DNA of 64,000 nt from Parvibaculaceae bacterium Mf 1.05b.01 (GTDB lineage: Bacteria; Pseudomonadota; Alphaproteobacteria; Parvibaculales; Parvibaculaceae). The DNA lies in the NCBI GenBank assembly GCA_000509225.1, contig BAOK01000002.1:748496-812495 (forward strand), in the 5' to 3' direction. The notes under the pieces were generated by a model, which was given only the letters and a program-made list of their open reading frames with translations, did no database searches and had not been told where the DNA came from. Shown here one piece after another: positions 51,381 to 59,841 of the stretch (within the stretch, counting starts at the first letter, position 1; every line of letters begins with the position of its first letter). Made by a program: the position numbers and the translations under genes.

Positions 51381-52016
51381 CTACGTCTCCGTCCCGCTCG
51401 CCGTCCGGGCGCATTTCAGCTCGATGGCGAGTGCGTGGACAATTTCGTCAACGACCGCGTCGTGGGGACCTTCTTTGCTGTCGATACTCAGATCAGCTGT
51501 CGCATATATAGGGTAGCGCTCATCGATCAAGCGTTTCATGACGGCTTCCGGATCATCATTTTGCAATAGCGGCCGATGAGATCGTCTGGAAACGCGTTTC
51601 ATGAGGACGTCCAGATCCGCTTTTAGCCAGATCGAGATGCCGTTCTCTCGCGTGGCTTCCCTCGTCATAGGGTTCATAAAAGCCCCACCGCCTGTGGCTA
51701 GTATCTGAGGTCCCTCGCCAAGCAAGCGATGAATGACCCGCTGTTCGCCATCGCGGAAATGGGCTTCGCCAAATTCCTTGAATATGTCTGCAATGCTGGA
51801 GCCGGCTGCTTTTTCGATTTCCGTATCGGCATCTACGAAGGGCAGATCCAGGCGGTTTGCCAGGCGGCGTCCGACAGTGGTTTTGCCTGCGCCCATGAGA
51901 CCCACAAGCACAATTGACCGGCTTCCGAGCGCGCTTGCGACGGAAGTGGCTTCCTCAGATTTCCGCGCAGCATCATGGGCTGGCGGTTTGCTTTTCAGCG
52001 GCTGGGTGCCGCTCAT
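51381..52016 (-). CDS. aroK: Shikimate kinase
   Basis: A 211-aa kinase phosphorylating shikimate at O3. Walker A 'LVGLMGAGKTTVGRRLANRL' is near residue 40, the shikimate site 'PFVDADTEIEKAAGSSIADI' with 'EFGEAHFRDGEQRVI', 'ILATGGGAFMNP', and the lid 'RRSHRPLLQN'. About 30 extra residues precede the core, common in alphaproteobacteria. It heads the aroK-aroB-corC operon and is transcribed away from the small membrane-protein gene at 52294; the shared region 52017-52293 holds both promoters and a TCAGACT/AGTCTGA hairpin (52196-52212). Confidence 0.96.
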   Translation of the reverse strand: MSGTQPLKSKPPAHDAARKSEEATSVASALGSRSIVLVGLMGAGKTTVGRRLANRLDLPFVDADTEIEKAAGSSIADIFKEFGEAHFRDGEQRVIHRLLGEGPQILATGGGAFMNPMTREATRENGISIWLKADLDVLMKRVSRRSHRPLLQNDDPEAVMKRLIDERYPIYATADLSIDSKEGPHDAVVDEIVHALAIELKCARTASGTET

Positions 52017-52293
52017 GGGATCACCTGTTGCTTGTAACCTGCCGCGCTGGGGGCGCCGTGGTCATGTTCGTATCTGTCTGCTGAAACCAGACTATTTGGG
52101 CCATCTTAGAGCACTCTGCCAGAGGTTTCAGCCTTCTTTCCCAAATGCTTGAACTTGGCCCATATGCCCTAATTTGGCCAAATGTGCACAATAAGTCAGA
52201 CTGGAAGTCTGAGTGTCTGTCGTTTGCCTGCTAAGCCCTGTAAAGGGTGCTGGTATCTGCCAGGGCCGTGAAGATCAGTTGGAGATGGGGCCG

Positions 52294-52437
52294 ATGAAGA
52301 GTTTTGTTCGAGTGCTGGTGGTCTTGGTTGTCCTGGCGGGCGCCGGGTTCGCGGGTGTCGTGTATCTGGCCCAATCGACGGCGCCGAGTTCAAGCCCGGT
52401 GGAGAAGACGATCTCCAACGACAATTTCCCCCGCTAG
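52294..52437 (+). CDS. Small single-span membrane protein
   Basis: A 47-aa protein with one hydrophobic segment ('VLVVLVVLAGAGFAGVVYLA') after a short basic N-terminus and a Ser/Thr-rich tail ending 'KTISNDNFPR'. GGAGATGGGG spaces correctly to ATG 52294; the upstream frame to 52213 has no ribosome site. It lies 12 bases before the 698-aa exported protein, so both are probably on one transcript towards xerD. I recognise no family; its size would let it escape automated annotation. Confidence 0.6.
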   Translation: MKSFVRVLVVLVVLAGAGFAGVVYLAQSTAPSSSPVEKTISNDNFPR

Positions 52438-52449
52438 GCAACATCCACA

Positions 52450-54546
52450 ATGAAACAAACATGGCAGCTATGGGCGTCGGGCCTTCTGTTTTTTGTCTCC
52501 TGTATGGAACCGGCTGTGGCGGAGGGGCCAACTGACGATTGGCCGTTCGACCGCAATCCCCCTCGAGAACAGAGCTGGCCATTTAATCGTGATGAGGCGA
52601 CAGGCTCTGAAGGGATGCGCCCGGTGGCGGAGCCGGGCGATCCGATCCTGGAGGCCCCGGCGGAATGGGAGGCGGCTGTCGATGCCCCGCTGGAGGAGGT
52701 CCCAACCGCTCCGCAGGTGCAAACTGGTCCCATCCGGATCTTGCCACCAGGTGTCGGCGCGGCGCCCGAGGAGCCGAGTGATTTTGATGCGCCCGCCAAT
52801 GACCCAGTTGCGCTTTTCCCGGCAGGCCCGAGTGCGGGCGGGCGTGGTGATCTTCCCACGCGTGCCGTCGGGGCGCGCCCTGGCGAAGCAGGGACAGGCA
52901 TAGAAGTCGGTGCGCTCGGTAAAGTTGATGAAGCAAGTGTCGGGTTGCTTGATGACAGAAATGGTGGTTTAGGCACGACCATGTGGTCCGGCACGGACCG
53001 ACGGGTTGTTGAGCAGCTGATTGTGCGGGTGCCTGGCCCGACGGATTCATATGTTCTGGGGGCCCTCTCACGACGATTGTTGCTTACAAGCGCACGTCCG
53101 CCCCAGGGGACGAACAGCGGCCCATCTCTGCTCGCCCTGCGGCTGCAACGATTGAATGAGGCTGGGCGCTCTGATGACATTGCGCGCCTCTACGCGCGTG
53201 CCGGCGTTTCGCAGCCGACGCCTGCAGCAGCCATGGAGTTCGCGCTTGCGATGCTGGCGACGGGTGAGAGAGATGCGGCCTGTAATCTGCTTGGCGGTTT
53301 GCCGGTGGGCGGGGACCCTGGAACCGACCCGGTAGCGGCTTTTGCGCTTAAGCTCTCAATCTTTTGCCAGATTTCTGGCGGGATGACGGCGGCGGCAAAC
53401 CTCACCGTTGATCTTGCCCGCGAGCAGGGCCTTGATGCGCCCTATTTCCTGTCATTGGCGGTTGCCGCGACCGACGGGCTTTCATTGGATGCATCTGAGC
53501 CACGCCTGTTTGATCCGCTTACCTATCGGATGATGGGGCTCGCGCAGCGCCCCCTTCCTGGTGACGCTGTGGGGCGTTTGGTGCCAGCCTTGTTGGTGCC
53601 CGTCGCAGAGGATGGCGCCCTTGATCCGGAAGTGCGGATTGCTGCTGCCGAGCGGGCTGCGTCTCTTGGCTTGCTTGATGGGGACCAGATGGCAGCCGCT
53701 TATCTGGCCGTTGCCTATACACGCGAGGACGTGGCTGGGGTGCGTGTTGGTGTTGAACCTGCCTCGCCTTACCGCCGACGGGCCCTGTTTCATCAGGCTG
53801 TACTGGACGAGCGTGTGCCTGCGGGGCGGGCCGATCTATTGGCGATGCTCTTCTTCCGAGAAAAAGGCGGGGAGGCGTATGCGGCTACTCTTGCTGCGCA
53901 TCGCGGATCGCTTGCAAGTGTGCCACCGTCCAATGTGCTGACTTCTTTTGCGCCGCTGGCTGTTCGCGCTTTTGTTGAACTAGGCGACCGTGTACGCGCG
54001 GGGATGTGGCTTTCTGTTCTTGAAGGGTCTGCAGCTGATACCCAACAAGTGCGCGAGCTTCAGGCTGTCCTGCGTCTCATTGATCCCAATACGGTTGCCG
54101 GTGCGGCTCTGCCCCTATTGGCGGACACGAATGCCGACGCCGTTCCAGCGACCCCCATCCCCCCATTTTTGCAACCTGCGCTGAGTGACCTTGCAGCGGG
54201 CGGCGCGGCGCGCGAGTTTGCAGCCCTTGAGATTGTGTTACTGGATGCGCTTGGGCTACCGCTGCCCGCGCCGGTCTGGGATGCGCTGTTGGTCTCCGGC
54301 GGGTTGCCAGGAGGCGAAGTCGCTCCGGTCGCTGTGACCCAGCGGTTGAAACTTGCGAGCAATCAGAAGCGTGTTGGTGAAACTGTGCTTCTCACGTTGG
54401 CTGCGTTGTCTGATAGTGGTGTGGGGCAAGCCCATCCGCAAACCCTGTCAGAAACAGTGAAGGCGCTGCGCCTGGTCGGGCTTGAGCAAGAGGCCCGCAG
54501 GCTCGCTGCTGAGGCCTTGATGGCTCGCGTCGGCGACGGAAGTTAA
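52450..54546 (+). CDS. Exported helical-repeat protein of unknown function
   Basis: A 698-aa protein with a signal peptide (about 1-25, 'LLFFVSCMEPAVAEG'). Residues about 30-170 are Pro/Glu/Gly-rich and likely disordered; from about 215 to the end it is Ala/Leu-rich and helical in repeated pairs ('LLALRLQRLNEAGRSDDIAR', 'LYARAGVSQPTPAAAMEFAL', 'VRIAAAERAASLGLLDGDQM'), the pattern of a TPR- or HEAT-like solenoid. It should be periplasmic. Homologous long proteins stand at this place, between aroK and xerD, in related genomes as far as I recall, but no function is known to me. Confidence 0.65.
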   Translation: MKQTWQLWASGLLFFVSCMEPAVAEGPTDDWPFDRNPPREQSWPFNRDEATGSEGMRPVAEPGDPILEAPAEWEAAVDAPLEEVPTAPQVQTGPIRILPPGVGAAPEEPSDFDAPANDPVALFPAGPSAGGRGDLPTRAVGARPGEAGTGIEVGALGKVDEASVGLLDDRNGGLGTTMWSGTDRRVVEQLIVRVPGPTDSYVLGALSRRLLLTSARPPQGTNSGPSLLALRLQRLNEAGRSDDIARLYARAGVSQPTPAAAMEFALAMLATGERDAACNLLGGLPVGGDPGTDPVAAFALKLSIFCQISGGMTAAANLTVDLAREQGLDAPYFLSLAVAATDGLSLDASEPRLFDPLTYRMMGLAQRPLPGDAVGRLVPALLVPVAEDGALDPEVRIAAAERAASLGLLDGDQMAAAYLAVAYTREDVAGVRVGVEPASPYRRRALFHQAVLDERVPAGRADLLAMLFFREKGGEAYAATLAAHRGSLASVPPSNVLTSFAPLAVRAFVELGDRVRAGMWLSVLEGSAADTQQVRELQAVLRLIDPNTVAGAALPLLADTNADAVPATPIPPFLQPALSDLAAGGAAREFAALEIVLLDALGLPLPAPVWDALLVSGGLPGGEVAPVAVTQRLKLASNQKRVGETVLLTLAALSDSGVGQAHPQTLSETVKALRLVGLEQEARRLAAEALMARVGDGS

Positions 54547-54550
54547 GTCC

Positions 54551-55519
54551 ATGGCGAGGCGTGGACCGGGCAATGATTCTTCCCATCTTCCTGCTGATGC
54601 CTATCGGTTGGAAGCATTCCTTGAGATGCTCAGTGCTGAACGGGGGGCTTCCCAGAACACGCTTGATGCCTATGCTCGAGATTTGAGGGACTTTGGTGCG
54701 GCGCTTAAGGCGCGAAACAAGGTGTTCTCAGCTTTTGATAGCAGCGATGTACGTGCCTATCTTGCGCTGATGGAGCAGGCAGGGCTGGCTGCCTCAACAG
54801 CTGCCCGGCGTCTCTCGTCTATTCGACAGTTCGCACAGTTTCTGATGAGTGATGACGTACGAGCAGATGATCCTTGCGCGATCATTGAAGGTCCAAAACT
54901 GTCCCGACCCCTCCCCAAGACATTGAGTGTCGAAGAAGTTGATCTGTTGCTGCGGGCGACAGAAACCTATGGCGCAGCGATTTCTGATCCTGTGAAAAAG
55001 TCTTATCGGCAGGCTCGTACGCGGTGTCTGATGCAGGTGATCTACGCGACCGGTCTACGGGTGAGTGAGCTTGTTGGGCTTCCCGTCGCCGCGGTTGGCG
55101 GTGCTGAACAAATGCTCGGTGTTAAGGGCAAGGGGGGGCGCGAGCGATTGGTGCCCCTCAGTCAACCGGCGGCGGATGCGATTGCCCACTATCTCGATTG
55201 CCGTAAGGCGGTGCTGGGTGACGCGAAAAGCGCCTTCCTGTTTCCCTCGCGGGGAAAATCAGGCCACCTGACACGACATCGGTTTGCTCAGATGCTGAAG
55301 GAATTGGCGGAGATCGCGCAGATTGACCCAACGCGCCTGTCTCCGCACACGCTTCGACATGCTTTTGCGAGCCATCTTCTGGCAAATGGGGCTGATCTGC
55401 GCTCCGTGCAGCAGCTTTTGGGTCATGCGGATATCTCAACCACACAGATTTATACCCATGTTCTGGAAGAACGGTTGCGAGAGCTGGTGACCAATCATCA
55501 TCCGCTTGGAAAGAGATAG
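54551..55519 (+). CDS. xerD: Site-specific tyrosine recombinase XerD
   Basis: A 322-aa recombinase that, with XerC, resolves chromosome dimers at dif. The N-terminal SAM-like domain ('DAYRLEAFLEMLSAERGASQ', 'DARDLRDF'-type helix) is followed by the catalytic domain with Arg in 'YATGLRVSELVGLP' (near 170), Lys in 'VKGKGGRERLVPL' (near 194), H-x-x-R in 'SPHTLRHAFASHLL' (near 265), His in 'LLGHADISTTQIYTH' (near 290) and the nucleophile Tyr just after. Length and place before accA mark it as the housekeeping copy and not a prophage integrase. It starts four bases after the exported-protein gene. Confidence 0.93.
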   Translation: MARRGPGNDSSHLPADAYRLEAFLEMLSAERGASQNTLDAYARDLRDFGAALKARNKVFSAFDSSDVRAYLALMEQAGLAASTAARRLSSIRQFAQFLMSDDVRADDPCAIIEGPKLSRPLPKTLSVEEVDLLLRATETYGAAISDPVKKSYRQARTRCLMQVIYATGLRVSELVGLPVAAVGGAEQMLGVKGKGGRERLVPLSQPAADAIAHYLDCRKAVLGDAKSAFLFPSRGKSGHLTRHRFAQMLKELAEIAQIDPTRLSPHTLRHAFASHLLANGADLRSVQQLLGHADISTTQIYTHVLEERLRELVTNHHPLGKR

Positions 55520-55655
55520 GCTGACTGGAACCACCATGTTTTTCTCCGAATTCCGCCATTAACCGGCATTCTGTCTGATGGTTGACAAGCGATAGGTAGC
55601 AGGCCAGTGTGCCGCCGCCGATCGCATTTTGGGTGTTAAGTAAACTTAAGAGCGC

Positions 55656-56615
55656 ATGCATACATATCTCGAATTTGAAAAACCGATTGCCGAGCTAGAG
55701 GGTAAAGTTCAGGAGCTGAAGCTCTTGGCGCAGGAAGACCCGACCGCGGGCATTTCCGACGATGTTGCTAAGCTCGAGGCAAAGGCAGCTCAGCTTTTAA
55801 AAGACATGTACGCCAATCTCGATACCTGGCAGAAGACGCAGGTCGCCCGACATCCTAATCGGCCCCATTTCCTCGATTACGCGAAGGCGTTGATCGAAGA
55901 TTTCACGCCTCTTGCCGGTGACCGGAATTTTGGTGAGGACGAGGCCATTGTTGGTGGTCTGGGTCGTTTCCGTGGTCGCTCGGTCGTCATCATGGGCCAC
56001 GAAAAGGGCAATGATGTTGAAACCCGCATGAAGCATAATTTTGGCATGGCGCAGCCGGAAGGTTATCGTAAAGCGGTTCGCCTTATGGAAATGGCTGACC
56101 GTTTCTCCATGCCCGTTATTACCTTGATCGATACGGCTGGTGCTTTTCCTGGTCGAGAAGGGGAAGAGCGCGGCCAGGCAGAAGCGATTGCCCGGTCGAT
56201 TGATACCTGCCTCAGCGTCCAAGTACCATTTGTCTCTCTGGTTATCGGCGAGGGCGGATCGGGTGGTGCACTTGCGATTGCAACCGCAAGTCGGGTTCTG
56301 ATGCTGGAACACTCGATTTATACCGTTGCCTCACCTGAAGCTTCCGCCTCCATCCTTTGGCGCAATTCAGACAAAGCCAAGGATGCTGCGGCTGCCATGA
56401 AAGTTACGGCGCAGAGCCTGCTAGAGCTCGGGGTGATCGACAGAATTCTCCCGGAGCCTGTTGGTGGCGCCCATCGCGAGCGGGCGCAGATGATGGCTGA
56501 TGCGGGTGATGCGATTGAGCACGAATTGCGGGATCTCTCCGGCCTGGATGGAGCGTCTCTGCGCCGTCAGCGGCAGGAAAAGTTTATGGCCATGGGCCGC
56601 GGTGATCTTTCCTAA
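55656..56615 (+). CDS. accA: Acetyl-CoA carboxylase carboxyltransferase subunit alpha
   Basis: A 319-aa subunit of the carboxyltransferase that makes malonyl-CoA for fatty-acid synthesis. N-terminal helices 'LEFEKPIAELEGKVQELKLL', then 'LDYAKALIEDFTPLAGDRNF', 'GRSVVIMGHEKGNDVETRMK', 'FSMPVITLIDTAGAFPGREG' and the oxyanion-type 'LVIGEGGSGGALAIATASRV' are standard AccA. Length matches. AccD is elsewhere, as usual. It follows xerD after 136 bases, with a TTGACA-like element near 55582, an arrangement conserved in alphaproteobacteria. Confidence 0.96.
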   Translation: MHTYLEFEKPIAELEGKVQELKLLAQEDPTAGISDDVAKLEAKAAQLLKDMYANLDTWQKTQVARHPNRPHFLDYAKALIEDFTPLAGDRNFGEDEAIVGGLGRFRGRSVVIMGHEKGNDVETRMKHNFGMAQPEGYRKAVRLMEMADRFSMPVITLIDTAGAFPGREGEERGQAEAIARSIDTCLSVQVPFVSLVIGEGGSGGALAIATASRVLMLEHSIYTVASPEASASILWRNSDKAKDAAAAMKVTAQSLLELGVIDRILPEPVGGAHRERAQMMADAGDAIEHELRDLSGLDGASLRRQRQEKFMAMGRGDLS

Positions 56616-56779
56616 CAAAGCGATCCTGAAAAACCGGCTCTTTTGTCGTTTGAGTTCCTGTTTTCCGGGCAACCTTACCTGTTTTGTGGCTTTTCGATCC
56701 TTGCGCTTCCCTCAGGGAGGTGTAGACCTATCTGCGTAAGGTGCAAAGGTTGGGACGCGGAGGCTGGGAGCAAGGCTCG

Positions 56780-57313
56780 ATGCTGGAATTCCGGAATAAC
56801 GACAGCAAAGTCGTCTACGACTATTGGATGAGTCTGTGCAATGGCACGATGCCGCCCGCTCGGGACTGGGACCCGATCCGGGTTCCAAAACAAATGCCAT
56901 GGTGCACCATTATTGAGCGAGGCGGCCCGACAGGGTACCGCCTGAGATTTGCGGGCACAGCCATCTGCGAATTCTACAATGAAGAAATGACCGGTCAGTC
57001 TATCGGCTATCGAATGGATGATGAGGCGCGTTCCTTCTATTTTGCTCAATTGGAAGAAGTCCTTACCCGTCCGTGCGGCATGTTCTTTGCGACCCATGCA
57101 CGCTCCGATACGGGCCGCGATTGTGTGTTTGACACGCTTGCTCTGCCACTGGCAGATGATGAGGGCGTTGGTGTCCGATTGCTTACCCATCAGGTCATTG
57201 TCGAAGACGCAACCTATGGCGACCCTTCGAGCAAGTTTTCTCTGCCGGAAACGACAGAATGGATCGACCTGGGCGCTGGCGTGCCGCCGACAGGTGTGCC
57301 TGAAGTTCCTTAA
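56780..57313 (+). CDS. PAS-domain protein (PAS_5 / DUF1457 family)
   Basis: A 177-aa single-domain protein. 'VVYDYWMSLCNGTMPPARDW', 'PIRVPKQMPWCTIIERGGPT' and 'GYRLRFAGTAICEFYNEEMT' follow the PAS_5 family, where a W-x-x-L start and an R-F-x-G-T strand are typical. Members are cytoplasmic, of unknown function, and numerous in Rhodospirillales and Parvibaculum-like bacteria. ATG 56780 with GGGAG upstream is preferred over a GTG at 56741. The stop codon interlocks by four bases with that of the epoxide hydrolase on the other strand. Confidence 0.75.
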   Translation: MLEFRNNDSKVVYDYWMSLCNGTMPPARDWDPIRVPKQMPWCTIIERGGPTGYRLRFAGTAICEFYNEEMTGQSIGYRMDDEARSFYFAQLEEVLTRPCGMFFATHARSDTGRDCVFDTLALPLADDEGVGVRLLTHQVIVEDATYGDPSSKFSLPETTEWIDLGAGVPPTGVPEVP

Positions 57314-58509
57314 AGAAGGGACTTAAAGGCGTCTCTGACATCTTCAGAAAACAATTCGGGCTCTTCCATGGCCGCGAAGTGCCCGCCTTTTTCCATCACC
57401 TTAAAATTTTTCAGATTGTAACTGCGTTCCGCCCATGACCTTGGTGTTGTGGGCAGGATGTCCATTGGGTATTCCGAATAGGCGGTTGGCACGGTTACCT
57501 TTTCGCCTGGCTTCAGCAGTGCCGATCCTTCAGCGGGACCTGCTTTGTAAAGCGTATTAGCCGAGTTGATGGTGCCTGTGAACCAGTAGATGGAGAGTTG
57601 TGTGAGGATGGTGTCCATGGGGAAGCGGGCTTCCATGCCTTCCCAGGTGTGCGATTTGTCCGTGTCGCCCAGGCGATAATATTTGTCTGCCAACCAGCCA
57701 GCAAGGCCCGCCGGTGAATCCATCACCGCGTAAGCAAGCGCCATGGGTTTGGTCGACTGGATGGACCGGTAGCCCTCTTCGCCCGCCCACCAGGTCTGCA
57801 TTTCTTTGATCCAGGTGCTTTCTTCTTCCGTCACCGGTGGTTGGCTTTCGTGCCGCAGATTGGGGCGGAGTGGCAACATGGTCAGATGGATTGCGCGGAC
57901 GGCGTCAGCGTGCTGCAGAGCAAGGCAGGAGGTGACGAAGCTTCCCCAGTCGCCTGCCTGGGCACAATAGGTGTCATACCCCAATACGTCGGTCATCAAT
58001 TGATGCCAGAGGTCAGCCATGACGGCTGGGCCTATTGGCTGACGTGGCAGAGATGAAAAGCCAAAGCCAATAAGCGAGGGAACGATCACGTCGAAGGCGG
58101 GGCCTGACCGACCATAGTTTTCAGGATGTGCCAGCCGGTCCACCACATCAAGGAACTCCCGAAAGGTGGACGGCCATCCATGGGTCATGATGAGTGGGAT
58201 CGGGTGTTCTCCAGAACCGCGTTCATAAACGAAGTGAATTTCGTGATCCTGATCGGCCGCGTCGGTCAGGGAGACTTTGTATTGCGGGAAGGAGTTCAAC
58301 CAGGCTTCCTGTTTGCGCCAGTCGAAGTCATCCCGCCAATAGGAGATCAAGCGCTCCATGTAGGACAGGCTGGTGCCATAGTCCCAATGCTCGTTCCCGT
58401 CGGGCTCATTGGGAAGGCGCGTCTGTTCCAGTCTGTGCTTCAGGTCCGCGATCTCGTGATCAGGGACATGAATTTTAAACGGGTCAGCTGGAATGACGGG
58501 CCGGGTCAT
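57310..58509 (-). CDS. Epoxide hydrolase, EHN type (second of tandem pair)
   Basis: A 399-aa alpha/beta-hydrolase with an N-terminal EHN segment ('PFKIHVPDHEIADLKHRLEQ'), typical of microsomal-like and juvenile-hormone-like epoxide hydrolases. Oxyanion motif 'MTHGWPSTFREFLDVV', nucleophile Asp in 'CAQAGDWGSFVTSCLAL' (near residue 186), cap Tyr residues and the final His in 'VMEKGGHFAAMEEPELFSED' (near 376) are present. It should open epoxides to diols. It begins three bases after the paralogous gene at 58513-59700, so both are on one transcript; the layout shows a gene duplication with later divergence. Confidence 0.9.
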   Translation of the reverse strand: MTRPVIPADPFKIHVPDHEIADLKHRLEQTRLPNEPDGNEHWDYGTSLSYMERLISYWRDDFDWRKQEAWLNSFPQYKVSLTDAADQDHEIHFVYERGSGEHPIPLIMTHGWPSTFREFLDVVDRLAHPENYGRSGPAFDVIVPSLIGFGFSSLPRQPIGPAVMADLWHQLMTDVLGYDTYCAQAGDWGSFVTSCLALQHADAVRAIHLTMLPLRPNLRHESQPPVTEEESTWIKEMQTWWAGEEGYRSIQSTKPMALAYAVMDSPAGLAGWLADKYYRLGDTDKSHTWEGMEARFPMDTILTQLSIYWFTGTINSANTLYKAGPAEGSALLKPGEKVTVPTAYSEYPMDILPTTPRSWAERSYNLKNFKVMEKGGHFAAMEEPELFSEDVRDAFKSLL

Positions 58510-58512
58510 GGC

Positions 58513-59700
58513 TTATCCTTTTACCTGTTTTGCGAAGGCTCTGACATCTTCGGCAAAAACGGACCCGGTTTCCAAGGCGGCGAAGTGACCCCCTTTGTCT
58601 GGTTCGGTCCAGTGCACGATGTTAAAGCCTTTTTCGGCGAGCGAGCGGGGCGGAATAGAAATGAACTTCCCTTCTTCGGGCATGCGCATGAAGCCTGTCG
58701 GGATCTCGAGTGTGTCGCCCGGTGCCATGTTGGTGCCACCTTCCTCGAACATGCCCCGATAAAACCAAGTGGCCGTGTTGAACGTGCCTGTCACCAGGTA
58801 GATCATGATGTTGGTGAGCAGCTGATCTTTGGTGTAGGCATTTTCGATATGGGAGCCGGCATCGCCTCTGGTGTCTGACCAGCCGTTGAACTTCTCCGTG
58901 ATCCAGGCGGCGGTGCCAACTGGACTGTCCATCATGGCATAGGAGAGAGACTGGGGCTTGGTCATCTGAAGTCTTAGATAGGCGCCTTCCATCTCTAGAT
59001 CGAAGCCTGCAGCCGCGGCCCAGGCCTGTTCTTCTTCAGTCTCAGGTTTGGTATCCGATCGAAGGCCCCACATGTTCAAATGAACCGCTTTGCAGCCGCC
59101 GCCTTTGTTGGTTCCATGATTGTAGGCCAGCTGGCCGGAGACAATGGACCCCCAGTCGCCGCCCTGAGCGATATAGGTGTCGTATCCAAGGGTGTTGCGC
59201 ATCAGCTTGTCCCAAAGCTCGGCAGTGCGTTTAGGGCCAAGTGGTTTTTTGGGTTTGCCTGAAAAGCCATAGCCAGGGAGCGAAGGGATCACCAGGGTGA
59301 GGCCATCCTCCGCGTCACCTCCATGGTTTTCCGGATGGGCTAGAAGGTCGATCACGTCCAGGAATTCAAAAACGGAGCCGGGCCAGCCATGGGTGAGGAT
59401 CATGGGCTGTGGTGCGGGGCCTGACCCTTCCACGTGGTAGAAGTGGATTTCTTGGGTCTCAATGGTTGCCTTGAACTGAGGAAAGGCGTTGAGTTTTGCT
59501 TCGGCTGTGCGCCAGTCGAACTCATCGACCCAATAAGCACAGAGTTCTTTCATATATTCCATGTCCGCGCCGTAGGCCCAGCGGTCGGCACCTGGCTCGA
59601 TCTCCGGCATTTCATGCCACTGATAGGCTTTTACCTTCGACAGAATGGCGTCAATGGTGGATTGCTCTATGGCAACCTGAAAGGGGGTTGGGGTGCTCAT
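58513..59700 (-). CDS. Epoxide hydrolase, EHN type (first of tandem pair)
   Basis: A 395-aa paralogue of its downstream neighbour. 'PFQVAIEQSTIDAILSKVKA' is the EHN start; 'MILTHGWPGSVFEFLDVIDL' holds the oxyanion loop, 'YIAQGGDWGSIVSGQLAYNH' the nucleophile Asp (near 182), and 'DKGGHFAALETGSVFAEDVR' the catalytic His (near 373). Substrate may differ from that of copy two, as cap sequences differ. GAGAGAG precedes the double ATG at 59703/59700; the longer frame up to 59853 is not supported. An MFS carrier and a GST gene diverge from it, which suggests a detoxification or degradation cluster. Confidence 0.9.
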   Translation of the reverse strand: MSTPTPFQVAIEQSTIDAILSKVKAYQWHEMPEIEPGADRWAYGADMEYMKELCAYWVDEFDWRTAEAKLNAFPQFKATIETQEIHFYHVEGSGPAPQPMILTHGWPGSVFEFLDVIDLLAHPENHGGDAEDGLTLVIPSLPGYGFSGKPKKPLGPKRTAELWDKLMRNTLGYDTYIAQGGDWGSIVSGQLAYNHGTNKGGGCKAVHLNMWGLRSDTKPETEEEQAWAAAAGFDLEMEGAYLRLQMTKPQSLSYAMMDSPVGTAAWITEKFNGWSDTRGDAGSHIENAYTKDQLLTNIMIYLVTGTFNTATWFYRGMFEEGGTNMAPGDTLEIPTGFMRMPEEGKFISIPPRSLAEKGFNIVHWTEPDKGGHFAALETGSVFAEDVRAFAKQVKG

Positions 59701-59841
59701 CATCTCTCTCTGATTTTGTTTTTTTCCATTATGGCAGGGCGGGTCGCCTAAGCAACAAAAGGCCGCATTTGAGGAATTGCTTTGCCGCTTTGGGATGCCG
59801 CCGGTAGGGTGGCGAAAAGAAACTTCACTCCGGGGGGAGAC

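Noticed and set aside
54551-55519. XerD-like recombinase as the prophage integrase
   Set aside because: It lies 36 kb from the phage genes, next to accA in the conserved housekeeping order, and has the normal XerD length.
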